This document shows, in pieces, positions 28,412 through 39,067 of a DNA stretch of 64,000 nucleotides. Numbering within the stretch: the first letter of the stretch is position 1; the number at the start of each line of letters is the position of its first letter. This DNA is from Phenylobacterium sp. (GTDB taxonomy: Bacteria; Pseudomonadota; Alphaproteobacteria; Caulobacterales; Caulobacteraceae). The translations under genes and the position numbers were made by a program. The DNA lies in assembly GCF_030698145.1 (NCBI RefSeq), contig NZ_JAUYNW010000085.1, positions 24,017-88,016 of the forward strand. The letters run 5' to 3'. The notes under the pieces are model-generated. The model did not search any database and had not been told where the DNA came from. It saw only the letters and a list, made by a program, of their open reading frames with translations.

Positions 28412-29896
28412 ATGTCCGACGGCGTCATGATCGGCTTTTCCGACCATCCCGAGATGCTGCGGCTGGACCGCGCCAACCGCCACGGCCTGGTGGCCGGCGC
28501 CACGGGGACGGGCAAGACGGTCACCCTGCAGATCCTGGCCCAGGGCCTGTCTGACGCCGGCGTCCCGGTGTTCGCCGCCGATGTGAAGGGCGACCTGTGC
28601 GGGATCGCCGCCATCGGCGCCCCCAACGAGAAAATGCTGGCCCGTGCCGCCACCATGAACCTGACGCTCAATCCGGCCGCCGCGCCGGTGGTGTTCTGGG
28701 ATCTGTTCGGCGAGCAGGGCCACCCGATCCGCGCCACGGTCTCGGAGATGGGCCCGCTGCTGATCTCCCGGATGCTGGAGCTGAACGACGTCCAGGAGGG
28801 GGTGCTCTCGGTGGTGTTCCGCGCCGCCGACGACGAGGGCCTGGCGCTGCTGGACATGAAGGACCTGCGGGCGGCCTTGACCCACGCCTCCGATAACGCC
28901 TCGGCGCTGGGGGCCAAGTACGGCAACGTCTCGCCGACCACGGTGGCCACCATCCAGCGCAAGCTGCTGATGCTGGAGGACCAGGGCGGGGCGGGGCTGT
29001 TCGGCGAGCCGGCCCTGCAGCTCTCCGACCTGATGCGCACCGACGGTTCGGGACGGGGCTATGTGAACATTCTGGCGGCCAACCGGCTGATCGCCAGTCC
29101 CCGGCTCTACGCCACCTTCCTGCTGTGGCTGATGAGCGAGCTGTTCGAGGAGCTGCCCGAGGTGGGCGATCCGGAGAAGCCGCGCCTGGCCTTCTTCTTC
29201 GACGAGGCCCACCTGCTGTTCCGCGACGCGCCCAAGCCGCTGCTGGAGAAGGTCGAGCAGGTGATCCGGCTGATCCGCTCCAAGGGGGTCGGGGTCTATT
29301 TCGTCACGCAGAACCCCGCCGACATCCCCGAGACCGTGCTGGGCCAGCTCGGCAACCGCATCCAGCACGCCCTGCGCGCCTATACCCCGTCCGAGCAGAA
29401 GGGCCTGCGGGCCGCGGCGCAGAGCTTCCGCGAGAACCCGGCCTTCGACACCGCCGAGGCGATCCAGGGCCTGGGGGTGGGCGAGGCCCTGGTCTCGGTG
29501 CTGGACGAACGCGGCGCGCCGACCGTGGTGCAGAAGACCCTGGTCCGGCCGCCGGTCTCGCGCCTGGGGCCGATCACCTCGGCCGAGCGCGCGGCGGTCA
29601 TGGCCCAGAGCCCGGTGCGCGGCCTCTACGACACCACCAAGGACCGCGAGAGCGCCTACGAGACGCTGAAGGCCCGCGCCGCGGCGGCGGCCGAGGCGCT
29701 CGAGGCGCCGCCCGCCCGCCGGGCCGCCGAGCCTGACGACGACGAGCCGGCCCGCCGCGCCCAGCCCCGGGCGCGGGCCTCCAACCGCCAGGGCATGGGC
29801 GAGACCTTCGCCAAGTCCCTGCTGCGCCAGGCCGGCAGCGCCATCGCCCGAGAACTGATGCGCGGCGTACTGGGGAGCCTGAAGAAGCGGCGGTAG
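28412..29896 (+). CDS. HerA-like helicase domain ATPase (DUF853)
   Basis: About 494 residues of the DUF853/HerA-FtsK ATPase class. Walker A is GATGTGKTV (29-37) and Walker B LAFFFDEAHLLF (about 260-271). Other marks are FAADVKGDLCGIAA and a sensor/Arg-finger-like YFVTQNPADIPETVLGQLGNRIQHALR. The C-terminus (430-470) is charged and rich in Arg/Ala. The role is not settled; it may be a DNA-translocating motor. ATG 28412 has GGAG upstream. A repeat copy follows 14 bp after the stop. Confidence 0.93.
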   Translation: MSDGVMIGFSDHPEMLRLDRANRHGLVAGATGTGKTVTLQILAQGLSDAGVPVFAADVKGDLCGIAAIGAPNEKMLARAATMNLTLNPAAAPVVFWDLFGEQGHPIRATVSEMGPLLISRMLELNDVQEGVLSVVFRAADDEGLALLDMKDLRAALTHASDNASALGAKYGNVSPTTVATIQRKLLMLEDQGGAGLFGEPALQLSDLMRTDGSGRGYVNILAANRLIASPRLYATFLLWLMSELFEELPEVGDPEKPRLAFFFDEAHLLFRDAPKPLLEKVEQVIRLIRSKGVGVYFVTQNPADIPETVLGQLGNRIQHALRAYTPSEQKGLRAAAQSFRENPAFDTAEAIQGLGVGEALVSVLDERGAPTVVQKTLVRPPVSRLGPITSAERAAVMAQSPVRGLYDTTKDRESAYETLKARAAAAAEALEAPPARRAAEPDDDEPARRAQPRARASNRQGMGETFAKSLLRQAGSAIARELMRGVLGSLKKRR

Positions 29897-29910
29897 GGTG
29901 TAGCCGATCT

Positions 29911-30049
29911 CAGATGCTCCCCTCCTGGGGGAGCTGTCACCGCAGGTGACTGAGGGGGTCTTTGACTCTTGCTTGTGGGCCCGAGCCCCCTCCGCGACGT
30001 CGCCAAAGAGGGCGCCGCGCCACCTCCCCCAGAAGGCGAGGATCTGGGG
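29911..30049 (+). repeat. Palindromic intergenic repeat, copy R2
   Basis: About 139 bp between two convergent stop codons (29896 and 30052). It has the same order of parts as R1: CAGATGCTCCCC, GGGGGAGCTG, the stem TCACC/GGTGA, TTTGACTC, then the second CACCTCCCCC / GAGGATCTGG set. The closing arm is shorter than in R1. Confidence 0.85.
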
Positions 30050-30051
30050 AC

Positions 30052-32751
30052 CTAAACCCGCGTCTTCACCCCGCCCAGGGCGTCGCGCACGGCCGCGGCC
30101 AGCTGCTCGGCGCGGAAGGGCTTGCGCAGCACGGGCCATGACGAGGGGTCGGTGGCTTCGTCCAGGCGGTCGCCGGCATAGCCGGTGGTCAGGATGATCG
30201 GCAGATCGGGGAGGCGGGCGTGGGCGGCGCGGGCGAGGTCGGCGCCGCTCATGCCGCCGGGCATGATGATGTCGGAGATCAGCAGGTCGAAGCGCTCGGC
30301 GCCGGCCAGGCGCGCCAGGGCGGCCGGACCATCGGCCTCGCTCTCCACCCGGCAGCCGAGCTCGGCCAGCAGGTCCTCGGTGACGGTGCGCACGGCGGAG
30401 TCGTCCTCGACCAGCAGGACCCGCGCGCCGTGCGCCCAGCGCGTTTCGACCAACGGATCGGCGACGGGCTCGGAGCGGGCGCCCGGCTCGGCGGCCGGCA
30501 GATAGAGCGACACGACCGCGCCGCGGCCAGGCTCGGACTCCAGGGTCACCGCCCCGCCGGCCTGTTTGACGAAGCCGTAGACCTGGGCGAGGCCCAGGCC
30601 CGTGCCCTTGCCGACCTCCTTGGTGGTGAAGAAGGGCTCGAACGCGCGCTCGAGGATCTCTGGCGTCATGCCCGCGCCGGTGTCGGCGACGCTCAACCTG
30701 ATGTGGTCGCCGGGGCTCGCGCCCACCACCTCTCCCTCGGAGAGCGTGACCCGGGCCGTGGAGACCTCCACCGCCGCGCCGGGCCGGCCGGAGGTGGCGT
30801 CGACGGCGTTGACCACCAGGTTCAACAGGGCGGCCTCGAACTGGGCGGGGTCGAGTCGGCTCATGCCGACCCCGGGTTCGCGGCGGATGGTCAGCTCCAC
30901 CCCCTCGTCGATGGCGCGGCGCACCAGGGGCTCGACCTGCTCGATCAGGTCGTGCAGGTCGACCACCTCCAGCTTCAGCTCCTGGCGGCGGGAGAAGACC
31001 AGCAGCTGACGGGTCAGGCGTTCGCCGCGCCGGCCGGCGGCGAGGGCCGCCTCGGCCAGCCTGCGCACCCGGGCGGTGTCGTCGGGGTGGCGCAGGATCA
31101 GGTCCAGGCCGCCGATCACCACGGTCAGCAGGTTGTTGAAGTCGTGGGCGACGCCGCCGGTCAGCCGGCCCACGGTCTCCAGGCGCTGGGCCTGGGCGAG
31201 GGCGGCCTCGGCGCGGGCGCGCTCCTCCAGGCTCTCCTGCAGTTCACGGGTGCGTTCGATCACCCGGGCCTCCAGGTCGGAGCGGGCCTCGACGATCTCG
31301 GTGATGTCGCTGGAGGAGCCGAACCAGCGGCGGATCGTCCCGTCGTCCTCACGCACCGCCGAGGCGCGGCCGTTGAACCAGCGCCAGACCCCGTCGTGGC
31401 GGCGGATGCGGTACTCCACGTCGAAGGGCAGGCCGCCCTTCACCGCCTGGGCCCAGGCCTGCTGCACCGTGTCCTGGTCCTGCGGGTGCACGGCCTGCAG
31501 CCAGCCATCGCCCCTGTGCTGTTCGGCGGGCACGCCGGTGAAGGTTGTCCACTGGGGGCTCAGATAGTCGCAGAACCCGTCGACGCGGTTGGACCACAGC
31601 AGTTGCGGCAGGCTGTCGACCAGGGCGCGGATGCGGGCCTCGCCCGCGCGGAGCGCGGTCTCGGCCAGCCGCCGGTCGGTCACGTCGACGCACGAACCGA
31701 CATAGCCCTGGAACTCGCCCTGGCCGTCGAAGGCCGGGGCGGCGGCCTCGTCCAGCCAGCGGTACTGGCCGTCGTGGCGGCGGATCCGGTACTCCATGCG
31801 CCCGGGCTCGCGCCCGGCGAAATGCTTGGCGTAGGTCGCCAGCAGGCCTTCGCGGTCGTCGGGATGGACGTCCTCAAGCCAGCCCCGGCCCTGCTCCTGA
31901 TCCAGGGTTCGGCCGGTGAAGGCCAGCCAGCTGTCGTTGAACCAACTCGCCCGCTGGTCGGCCCCGCTCATCCAGATCAGCACCGGCGCGGCGTTGGCGA
32001 TGCTGCGGAACTGGTCGCGGCCACGGGTCGCCGCCGCTTCGGCCTCGCGCTGGGCGGTCACGTCGCGGAACGAGACGGCCACGCCGCCCTCCGCCCGCAC
32101 GGCGCTGGAATGCAGGATCCGCGGCTGGCCGTCGATGGTCCGCCGCACCTCGATGTCGTCGGGCCCGCCGTCGGCCATCACGGCGATGAAGCGGCGGACC
32201 GTCTCGGCGCCGGTCTCTCCAGGAAAGGCGTCGCGGACCCGGCGGCCGGTCAGGCCCACCACGCCTTCCGGGGCCATCTTCTCGGCGGCGGGGTTGGCGT
32301 AGACCCAGGTGAAGTCGACCACCTCGCCGCGTTCCACGACCGCCTCCAGGATCACGAAGGCGTCCAGGCCGTGCTCCTGGAAGATGCGGAACCGCTCCTC
32401 GGCCGCGGCGCCGCGCATGACGGCCAGGCGGACGGCCTTGGCGATCAGCACCGTGGCGAACGCCGTGGCCAGGAACATGACGAGCTGCGAATAGTCCGGA
32501 ACGGGCATCCAGAGCGCCCAGACCGCCAGCGCGCTGGCCACGGTGGCGAACAGCCCGCCGCGCAGGCCTGCCACCAGGGTGGCGAACAGCACCGCCGGGT
32601 AGAAGATCATGAAGTTGGGCGGCGGATCGAGGACCAGGCCGGCGGCCTCGCGCAGGGCGCCAGCCAGCGCCACGGCGCCGAGCGCGGCGCCGTAGGCCAC
32701 GACCGGGCGCTCGATGGCGGTCGCGAACCGTTGCGCCCAACGTCCGATCAT
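30052..32751 (-). CDS. Membrane-anchored hybrid sensor histidine kinase
   Basis: An 899-residue sensor. Residues 15-115 hold three or four TM helices of the DUF4118/MASE type. Three PAS domains follow, at about 125-240, 245-365 and 370-490, two of them with PAC motifs ([19 protein letters not shown]). The HisKA region reads [18 protein letters not shown] with the phospho-accepting His near 535. The ATPase domain has the N and G boxes ([22 protein letters not shown]). The C-terminal receiver, 780-893, has Asp in [11 protein letters not shown] near 826. No separate response regulator is adjacent. ATG 32751. The signal is unknown. Confidence 0.94.
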   Translation of the reverse strand: MIGRWAQRFATAIERPVVAYGAALGAVALAGALREAAGLVLDPPPNFMIFYPAVLFATLVAGLRGGLFATVASALAVWALWMPVPDYSQLVMFLATAFATVLIAKAVRLAVMRGAAAEERFRIFQEHGLDAFVILEAVVERGEVVDFTWVYANPAAEKMAPEGVVGLTGRRVRDAFPGETGAETVRRFIAVMADGGPDDIEVRRTIDGQPRILHSSAVRAEGGVAVSFRDVTAQREAEAAATRGRDQFRSIANAAPVLIWMSGADQRASWFNDSWLAFTGRTLDQEQGRGWLEDVHPDDREGLLATYAKHFAGREPGRMEYRIRRHDGQYRWLDEAAAPAFDGQGEFQGYVGSCVDVTDRRLAETALRAGEARIRALVDSLPQLLWSNRVDGFCDYLSPQWTTFTGVPAEQHRGDGWLQAVHPQDQDTVQQAWAQAVKGGLPFDVEYRIRRHDGVWRWFNGRASAVREDDGTIRRWFGSSSDITEIVEARSDLEARVIERTRELQESLEERARAEAALAQAQRLETVGRLTGGVAHDFNNLLTVVIGGLDLILRHPDDTARVRRLAEAALAAGRRGERLTRQLLVFSRRQELKLEVVDLHDLIEQVEPLVRRAIDEGVELTIRREPGVGMSRLDPAQFEAALLNLVVNAVDATSGRPGAAVEVSTARVTLSEGEVVGASPGDHIRLSVADTGAGMTPEILERAFEPFFTTKEVGKGTGLGLAQVYGFVKQAGGAVTLESEPGRGAVVSLYLPAAEPGARSEPVADPLVETRWAHGARVLLVEDDSAVRTVTEDLLAELGCRVESEADGPAALARLAGAERFDLLISDIIMPGGMSGADLARAAHARLPDLPIILTTGYAGDRLDEATDPSSWPVLRKPFRAEQLAAAVRDALGGVKTRV

Positions 32752-32831
32752 GCCGCGCTCAGACCCCCACGAACTCCGCAGCCTTACCGAAGGCCGAAAC
32801 GGAGCGGAGGTAAAGCGGCGCCGTGAAAGTT

Positions 32832-32861
32832 GGCGGACCGATCCCCTGGGACCGGTCCGCC
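32832..32861 (-). terminator. Hairpin downstream of the SDR gene
   Basis: GGCGGACCG (32832-32840) pairs perfectly with CGGTCCGCC (32853-32861), eight bases beyond the stop of the minus-strand SDR gene at 32870. On the minus strand it is followed by AACTTTC, a weak U run. Probably an intrinsic or pause-assisted terminator, shielding the kinase gene. Confidence 0.55.
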
Positions 32862-32869
32862 TGGAATTC

Positions 32870-33649
<780 letters not shown>

Positions 33650-33700
33650 GGACGCTTGGCTCCCGTTCTCGTCTAAACTGATGTCGGAGGCTTTAGCCCG

Positions 33701-34129
33701 ATGAGCGCAGACTCAAAAGCGTCACCCAACGTCAAGGGCGCCGCTTTCGACCCCAAGCAGACCCTGAACCCGGCCCGCGCCCTTGTGCCGGCGGTGATCC
33801 AGGTCAACGAACAGCGCGTGGCCAAGGGCTTCTGGCCGAAGATCCGACGCACGGCGGCCAAGATCCCGTTCGCCGGCGACGCCCTGTCGGTCTGGTTCTG
33901 CGCCAGGGATCCGGCCACGCCGCGCACGGCCAAGGCGATGATGATGGCGGCGCTCGCCTATTTCGTCCTGCCGGCCGACGCCATCCCCGACGTGCTGGCG
34001 GTGGTGGGCTTCACCGATGACGCGGCGGTGTTCGCCGCCCTCATGGCCCTGGTGGGCAAGAACCTGAAGCCCCGCCACCGCGAGGCGGCGCAGGGGCTCC
34101 TGGCCCAGATGAAGCGGGACGACGACTAG
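33701..34129 (+). CDS. YkvA-family (DUF1232) protein
   Basis: A 142-residue protein. Residues 70-110 hold the DUF1232 core MMMAALAYFVLPADAIPDVLAVVGFTDD, a hydrophobic hairpin with the conserved P-D-A-I-P-D pattern. The N-terminal part is basic. The function is unknown; members are membrane-associated. ATG 33701. The stop shares CTAG with the convergent DMT transporter stop. Confidence 0.88.
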   Translation: MSADSKASPNVKGAAFDPKQTLNPARALVPAVIQVNEQRVAKGFWPKIRRTAAKIPFAGDALSVWFCARDPATPRTAKAMMMAALAYFVLPADAIPDVLAVVGFTDDAAVFAALMALVGKNLKPRHREAAQGLLAQMKRDDD

Positions 34130-35049
34130 AGGGGTTCTTCCGAGACGACCACCGCGGCCTTGGCCTTGCTGATCTGGTGCTCGCGCCAGGTGATGAACAG
34201 GGTCGAGGCCACCACCAGGCCCGCGCCGGCCACGGTCCAGATGCTGGGGATCTCGCTGAACAACGCGAAGCCCACGATCACCGTGAACACCAGGCGGATA
34301 TAGTCGATGGGGGCCATGGCCGCGGCGTCGCCGATGGACATGCCCTTGATGTAGCAGCCCTGGGTGATGGTCCCCAGCACCCCCATGGCGCCTAGCAGGA
34401 CCAGGTCGAAGGGCTCGGGCCAGCGCCAGGTGAGGATCGCGCCGGGAATACCCATGACCAGGCCCAGCGTCGCGGCCCAGACCAGCAGGACGGTCGGGGA
34501 GTGGTCGCGGGTCATCACCTTCATGCCGGTGATGGTGAGCGCGAACAGGAAGGACGAGGCCAGCATGGCCAGGGCCGGCAGGCCGATGGCGAAGGGTCCG
34601 TCGACGCCGGGCCGCAGCATGATCAGGACGCCCAGGAAGCCGACCACCGCCGCGCCGATGCGCAGGGGCCCGACGGTCTCGCGCACCACCAGGGCGGCCA
34701 GCGGCACCAGCCACAGGGTGCGGGTGAAGGAGAGCGCATTGGCGTCGGCGAGCGGCATCTTCTGGAAGGCGTAGAAGGAGAGGATCATCCCCACCGTCCC
34801 GGCCGCCGAGCGGAACAGCAGGATGCCGGGCCGGGTGGTGGCGAAGGCCGCGCGGCCGCGGCTGAGGATGATCGGCAGCAGGACGATGAAGCCCGCGAGT
34901 TGGCGGTAGAAGGTCTGCAGCGCGGCCGGATAGTCATCGCCCAGGAACTTGATCAGCGTGGTCATGCCGGTGAAGGCGAGCGCCGAGCCCACCATCCATA
35001 GCGCCCCGTGGACGTTCGGCGTCAGGGCGGCGCGGGGCTCAGCGCTCAC
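34126..35049 (-). CDS. EamA/DMT-family transporter
   Basis: A 307-residue membrane protein with ten predicted TM helices in two EamA repeats (ALWMVGSALAFTGMTTLIKF; LPALAMLASSFLFALTITGM). It belongs to the drug/metabolite transporter superfamily and probably exports small metabolites. Its GTG start at 35049 overlaps the end of the 2OG dioxygenase gene by 11 nt, so it closes the operon SDR - dioxygenase - transporter. Confidence 0.92.
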   Translation of the reverse strand: MSAEPRAALTPNVHGALWMVGSALAFTGMTTLIKFLGDDYPAALQTFYRQLAGFIVLLPIILSRGRAAFATTRPGILLFRSAAGTVGMILSFYAFQKMPLADANALSFTRTLWLVPLAALVVRETVGPLRIGAAVVGFLGVLIMLRPGVDGPFAIGLPALAMLASSFLFALTITGMKVMTRDHSPTVLLVWAATLGLVMGIPGAILTWRWPEPFDLVLLGAMGVLGTITQGCYIKGMSIGDAAAMAPIDYIRLVFTVIVGFALFSEIPSIWTVAGAGLVVASTLFITWREHQISKAKAAVVVSEEPL

Positions 35050-35527
35050 GGATCCACCCGGTGACCGACAGCCGCTCGCCGGCCGCGTAGCTCGCCACCT
35101 GGGTCACGGCGTGGAGCTGGGGCACACGGAAGATGTTCAGCGCATTGAAGGTGGGGACATAGGCCTCGGCCACATGGCCGTCGGCGTCGTGGAAGGCCAG
35201 CAGTCCGCCCCGGTCGGTGCGCCAGGCCGGGGTGAAGTTCAGCACATAGGCGTAGAGCCGGTTCTTGCCCTCGACCCCGTCGTCGTGGGCGGCGAGGAAG
35301 TCGCCGGCCCGATAGCGGGTCTCCAGGGCGAAGTCGTAGCCCTTGCCGCCGATGTGCATGGACTTGTGCCAGGGGGTGGCGGTCGCCAGCGCCGTGCTCT
35401 CGGCCCGGGCCTGGGCGAGCGGCAGGACGCCGGGCAGGTGCAGGCGCCCGAAGCGCGCGAAGGCCGCCGCCAGCTTGCCGGGGTCGAGCCCCGCGCCGAG
35501 TTTCAAGCCGGAGGCCGGGCCGCTCAA
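35039..35527 (-). CDS. 2-oxoglutarate/Fe(II)-dependent dioxygenase-like protein
   Basis: About 162 residues with the double-stranded beta-helix signature: the metal-binding HxD appears as FLAAHDDGVEGKNR (near 78), the distal His as RVPQLHAVTQV (near 139), and the 2OG-binding Arg in RLSVTGWI. Hydroxylates an unknown substrate, perhaps a protein prolyl or small molecule. No ATG or GTG fits the N-terminus; the best start is TTG 35527, overlapping the TGA of the SDR gene in TTGA, so initiation is probably by termination-reinitiation. A homologue alignment would settle the start. Confidence 0.82.
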   Translation of the reverse strand: MSGPASGLKLGAGLDPGKLAAAFARFGRLHLPGVLPLAQARAESTALATATPWHKSMHIGGKGYDFALETRYRAGDFLAAHDDGVEGKNRLYAYVLNFTPAWRTDRGGLLAFHDADGHVAEAYVPTFNALNIFRVPQLHAVTQVASYAAGERLSVTGWIRER

Positions 35528-36375
35528 GACGGTTCGGGCATCATGTCGCCGAACATCGCGGCGAACGGCGAGCCGGCGCTTTGGTCCCAGGCATGGCGGC
35601 TGCCCACGGTGATGCCGCCGTCGACCACGATGTGCGTGCCCGAGACGAAGGCCGAGGCGTCGGAGGCGAGGTAGAGCGCGGCCTGGGCGATATCCTCGGG
35701 CATGCCGGCCTTGGGCACCGGCTGGACCTTGGCGGCGCCCTCGGCGACGCGGGCGGCCATCTGGTCGGCGACCTCGCGCGGCAGGCCGAGCGAGGCGCCG
35801 AAGATCGAGGTGGCGATCAGGCCCGGGCAGATGGCGTTGACCCGGATCTTCTGCGGCGAGAGCTGGGCCGCGGCCACCCGGCTCATATGGATCACCCCGG
35901 CCTTGGCGGTGGAATAGGCGATCGGCCCCCAGCCGGCCTGCAGGCCGGCGATCGAGGCGGTGTTGATGATCGAGCCGCCGCCCCGCGCCAACATCAGGGG
36001 CACGGCGTGCTTCATGCCGAGCGCGGGGCCGCGCACCAGGACGTCGAAGATCCAGCTCCAGCCCTCGGCGGTGACCTCGGGCAGCGAGCTCATCCGGTCG
36101 GAGATGCCGGCGTTGTTGAACAGGATGTCCAGTCCGCCGAACTCGGTCTTGGCCTTGGCGAGCGCGGCCTCGATCTGAGCCTCGTCGGTGACGTCGCAAT
36201 GGGCGTAGGCGACCTTGCCGGGGAAGCGCTTCTCCAGCATGGCGCCCTTTTCGTCCTGGATGTCGGCGGCCACGACCCGCGCGCCCTCGGCCACGAACAG
36301 CTCGACGCTTCCCAGCCCGATCCCCGACACCCCGCCGGTGATCACCGCCACCTTGCCGTCCAGCCGCCCCGCCAT
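35524..36375 (-). CDS. SDR-family oxidoreductase
   Basis: A 283-residue short-chain dehydrogenase with TGGVSGIGLGS, ADIQDEKG after strand 2 (Asp, so likely NAD), NNAGISDR, catalytic Ser in NTASIAGLQ and YSTAKAGVIHM. The C-terminal GTHIVVDGG is typical of FabG/glucose-dehydrogenase-like members; roughly 30 residues follow that motif. ATG 36375 has GGGAG upstream. It heads the operon with the dioxygenase and the DMT transporter, and a TetR-type palindrome sits 12 bp before the start. Confidence 0.93.
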   Translation of the reverse strand: MAGRLDGKVAVITGGVSGIGLGSVELFVAEGARVVAADIQDEKGAMLEKRFPGKVAYAHCDVTDEAQIEAALAKAKTEFGGLDILFNNAGISDRMSSLPEVTAEGWSWIFDVLVRGPALGMKHAVPLMLARGGGSIINTASIAGLQAGWGPIAYSTAKAGVIHMSRVAAAQLSPQKIRVNAICPGLIATSIFGASLGLPREVADQMAARVAEGAAKVQPVPKAGMPEDIAQAALYLASDASAFVSGTHIVVDGGITVGSRHAWDQSAGSPFAAMFGDMMPEPS

Positions 36376-36386
36376 GCTTCGCTCCC

Positions 36387-36406
36387 GTTATATGATCAGC
36401 GATAAC
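36387..36406. promoter_or_regulatory. Inverted repeat GTTAT-N10-ATAAC upstream of the SDR operon
   Basis: A 20-bp element with perfect 5-bp arms and a TGATCA-containing centre, 12 bp before the ATG at 36375. The shape is common for TetR-family operators. It is an AT-rich patch in a GC-rich context. No TetR gene lies in the window. Confidence 0.4.
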
Positions 36407-36465
36407 TAGAGCGGCTTTGGCGCGGCGTCGAGAGCAAGGCGCTGTTCGGGCCTTGGCGCAGACCA

Positions 36466-36619
36466 TAGATGCTCCCCCGCAGGGGGAGCTGTCGGCCGAA
36501 TGGCCGACTGAGGGGGACTTTGACTCGTCCCGCCGTGGATGAAACCCCCTCCGTCTCGTCGCCAAGGGGCGACGATCCACCTCCCCCAACCGCGCTGCGC
36601 GCTGGGGGAGGATCTGGGA
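36466..36619 (+). repeat. Palindromic intergenic repeat, copy R3
   Basis: About 154 bp between the SDR promoter region and the stop of the quinone oxidoreductase gene; both flanking genes are on the minus strand, so this copy alone is not between convergent genes. It keeps the TAGATGCTCCCCC / GGGGGAGCTG set and the TTTGACTC centre, but its small stem is TCGGCC/GGCCGA instead of TCACC/GGTGA. Confidence 0.85.
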
Positions 36620-36622
36620 ACC

Positions 36623-37627
36623 TCAGTCGATCGTGACGACGACCTTGCCCATGGCCTTGCGGCTGCCGAGATGGGCGATGGCGTCGGCGCCCTTGGCGAG
36701 CGGGAAGCTCTCGGAGACATAGGGCTTGATCTTGCCCTGGGCGTAGAGCTCCAGCAGCTCCTCGATGCTCTGCTGGAAGAGGGCCGGATTGCGCGCCGTC
36801 CAATTGCCCCAGAACACGCCGACGATGTCGCAGCCCTTCAGCAGGGCGAGGTTCAGCGGGATGCGCGGAATGTCGCCGGCGGCGAAGCCGATCACCAGGT
36901 AGCGGCCTTCCCAGGCGATGGAGCGCAGGGCGGGCTCGGCGTAGTCGCCGCCCACCGCGTCATAGATAGCGTCGAAGCCGTCGGCGCCGCCGGCTTCCTT
37001 GAAGAGGGCGCCTAACGCCTTCTGGCCGTCCTTGTCGAAGGGTCCGCGGCCATAGACCACGCCGGCGTCGGCGCCGTGCTTGATGGCCAGATCGACCTTC
37101 TCCTGGGTGGAGCAGGCGGCCACGACGCGGGCCCCCATGGCCTTGCCCAGCTCCACGGCCGAGAGGCCGACGCCGCCGGCCGCGCCCAGCACCAGCAGGG
37201 TCTCGCCGGCCTTCAGATGGCCGCGATCCTTGAGCGCGTGATAGCTGGTGCCATAGGTCAGGATGAAGGCCGCGGCGATGTCATAGGGCATGGCGTCGGG
37301 GATCTTGGTCAGCCGCCCGGCGGGCGCGCTCACCTGCTCGACCATGCCGCCCGACCCGATCTGGGCCAGGACCCGGTCGCCGACCTTCACATTGGTCACG
37401 CCCTCGCCGATGGCGGTGATGACGCCGGAAAGCTCGCCGCCCGGCGCGAAGGGGCGCGGCGGCTTGGCCTGGTACTTGTCCTCGATCATCAGCACGTCGG
37501 GGAAGTTGATCCCCACGGCCTTGACGTCGATGGTCGCATAGCCGGGCTTGGGGGCCTCCGGCGCGGGGATGTCCTCATAGACCAGGGTCTCGGGTCCGCC
37601 CGTAACCTTGCTGAGCACCGCTTTCAT
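36623..37627 (-). CDS. NADPH:quinone oxidoreductase family protein
   Basis: A 334-residue zinc-free MDR enzyme. The N-terminal GroES-like domain runs [25 protein letters not shown]; the NADPH fold has [33 protein letters not shown]. No catalytic Cys/His zinc set is seen, as expected for this group. It reduces quinones or acts on acryloyl-type CoA; substrate unknown. ATG 37627 with GGGAGA upstream, six codons into the longer frame. Confidence 0.92.
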   Translation of the reverse strand: MKAVLSKVTGGPETLVYEDIPAPEAPKPGYATIDVKAVGINFPDVLMIEDKYQAKPPRPFAPGGELSGVITAIGEGVTNVKVGDRVLAQIGSGGMVEQVSAPAGRLTKIPDAMPYDIAAAFILTYGTSYHALKDRGHLKAGETLLVLGAAGGVGLSAVELGKAMGARVVAACSTQEKVDLAIKHGADAGVVYGRGPFDKDGQKALGALFKEAGGADGFDAIYDAVGGDYAEPALRSIAWEGRYLVIGFAAGDIPRIPLNLALLKGCDIVGVFWGNWTARNPALFQQSIEELLELYAQGKIKPYVSESFPLAKGADAIAHLGSRKAMGKVVVTID

Positions 37628-37804
37628 CGTCGTCTCCCGCGTCATTCTGAATTTGCGGCGGACGCTAGCGCAGGGGCGCGGGGCGCGGAAGGGTCAGACG
37701 AACATTTGTTTGATTTGCCGCCGTGCGGGGAGGCCGCGGGCCGTTCATTTGGTGGAAGGCGCGCCTTCGCCTATATTGGCCGGCTTCCAGACAGCGAGTT
37801 TCCC

Positions 37805-38968
37805 TTGGGCGTCACCCTTGATCTTTCGCGCGGACCCTCCGCGCCCAGCGCCGTGAAGCCGAACCTTTCGGGCCTGACCCGTAAGCGGCTGGCCGAGGCG
37901 CTGGTCGCCGCCGAAGTGGTGAAGCCTGAGAAGGCCAAGATGCGGGCGACCCAGCTCTGGCGCTGGATCCACCACTATGGCGCCACCGACTTCGCCATGA
38001 TGACCGACGTGGCCAAGGAAACCCGCGCGGCGCTGGACGAGGCCTTTTCCCTCACCCGCCCCGAGATCGTCGAGCGCCAGGTGTCCAAGGACGGCACCCG
38101 CAAGTGGCTGATCCGCATGGCGCCGGGGATCGAGGTCGAGACCGTCTACATCCCCGACGTCGGCCGCTCGGGCGCGCTCTGCGTCTCCAGCCAGGTGGGC
38201 TGCACGCTCAACTGCACCTTCTGCCACACCGGCACCCAGGCCCTGGTGCGCAACCTGACCGCCGCCGAGATCGTGGCTCAGGTGCAGGTCGCCCGCGACG
38301 ACCTTTCCGAATGGCCCTCGCCCAAGGAGGACCGCCGGCTCTCGAACATCGTCTTCATGGGCATGGGCGAGCCCCTCTACAATCTGGACAATGTCGCCGA
38401 CGCCATCGACATCATTTCCGACGGCGAGGGCATCGCCATCTCGCGGCGGCGGATCACCGTCTCGACCTCGGGCGTCGTGCCGGAGCTGCACGAACTGGGC
38501 GAACGCACCCAGGCCATGCTGGCCATCTCGCTGCACGCCACCAATGACGAGCTGCGCGACGTGCTGGTGCCGCTCAACAAGAAGTATCCGATCGAGCAGC
38601 TGATCGCCGGCATCCGCGCCTATCCGGGCCTGTCCAACGCCCGGCGGGTGACCTTTGAATACGTCATGCTGAAGGGCGTCAACGACAGCCCGGCCGAGGC
38701 GCTGGCCCTGCTGAAGTTGCTGAAGGGCGTGCCGGCCAAGATCAACCTGATCCCGTTCAATCCCTGGCCGGGGACCGACTACGAATGCTCGAGCTGGGGC
38801 GCGATCGAGAAGTTCGCCGCGATCCTGAACAAGGCCGGCTACGCCTCGCCGATCCGCACGCCGCGCGGCCGCGACATCCTGGCGGCCTGCGGCCAGCTCA
38901 AGTCGGAGAGCGAAAAGGTCCGCGCCAGCGCTCGGCGCAAGCCGCCTGTGGAGCAACCGGCCGCCTGA
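37805..38968 (+). CDS. rlmN: 23S rRNA (A2503-C2)/tRNA methyltransferase
   Basis: A radical-SAM enzyme of about 387 residues that methylates A2503 of 23S rRNA and A37 of some tRNAs. The 4Fe-4S motif is [13 protein letters not shown] (Cys near 133, 137, 140), and the methyl-carrying Cys is in [11 protein letters not shown] near 364. [15 protein letters not shown] is also typical. The N-terminus ([15 protein letters not shown]) matches the family. The start is unclear: TTG 37805 gives the expected length, but has no strong ribosome site. A GTG at 37853 would be short. The stop lies in a repeat. Confidence 0.94.
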   Translation: MGVTLDLSRGPSAPSAVKPNLSGLTRKRLAEALVAAEVVKPEKAKMRATQLWRWIHHYGATDFAMMTDVAKETRAALDEAFSLTRPEIVERQVSKDGTRKWLIRMAPGIEVETVYIPDVGRSGALCVSSQVGCTLNCTFCHTGTQALVRNLTAAEIVAQVQVARDDLSEWPSPKEDRRLSNIVFMGMGEPLYNLDNVADAIDIISDGEGIAISRRRITVSTSGVVPELHELGERTQAMLAISLHATNDELRDVLVPLNKKYPIEQLIAGIRAYPGLSNARRVTFEYVMLKGVNDSPAEALALLKLLKGVPAKINLIPFNPWPGTDYECSSWGAIEKFAAILNKAGYASPIRTPRGRDILAACGQLKSESEKVRASARRKPPVEQPAA

Positions 38969-38997
38969 ACCGGTATCCACTTCAGGCTGTCATGCTC
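38969..38997 (+). repeat. Short repeat, partial copy of the element at 47763-47791
   Basis: These 29 bp match 47763-47791 at 24 positions: both contain ACCGG, TCCACTT, GGCTGTCA and GCTC. The copy starts just after the rlmN stop codon and has lost the left arm that makes the other copy a palindrome. It belongs to a dispersed intergenic repeat family, unnamed here. Confidence 0.55.
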
Positions 38998-39067
38998 TAG
39001 CCCATTGCCAGGGTTGCGTTGCGTGCTAACCCTTCGCCCCGGCTTTAACATTCGCTGACGGGCCCCG

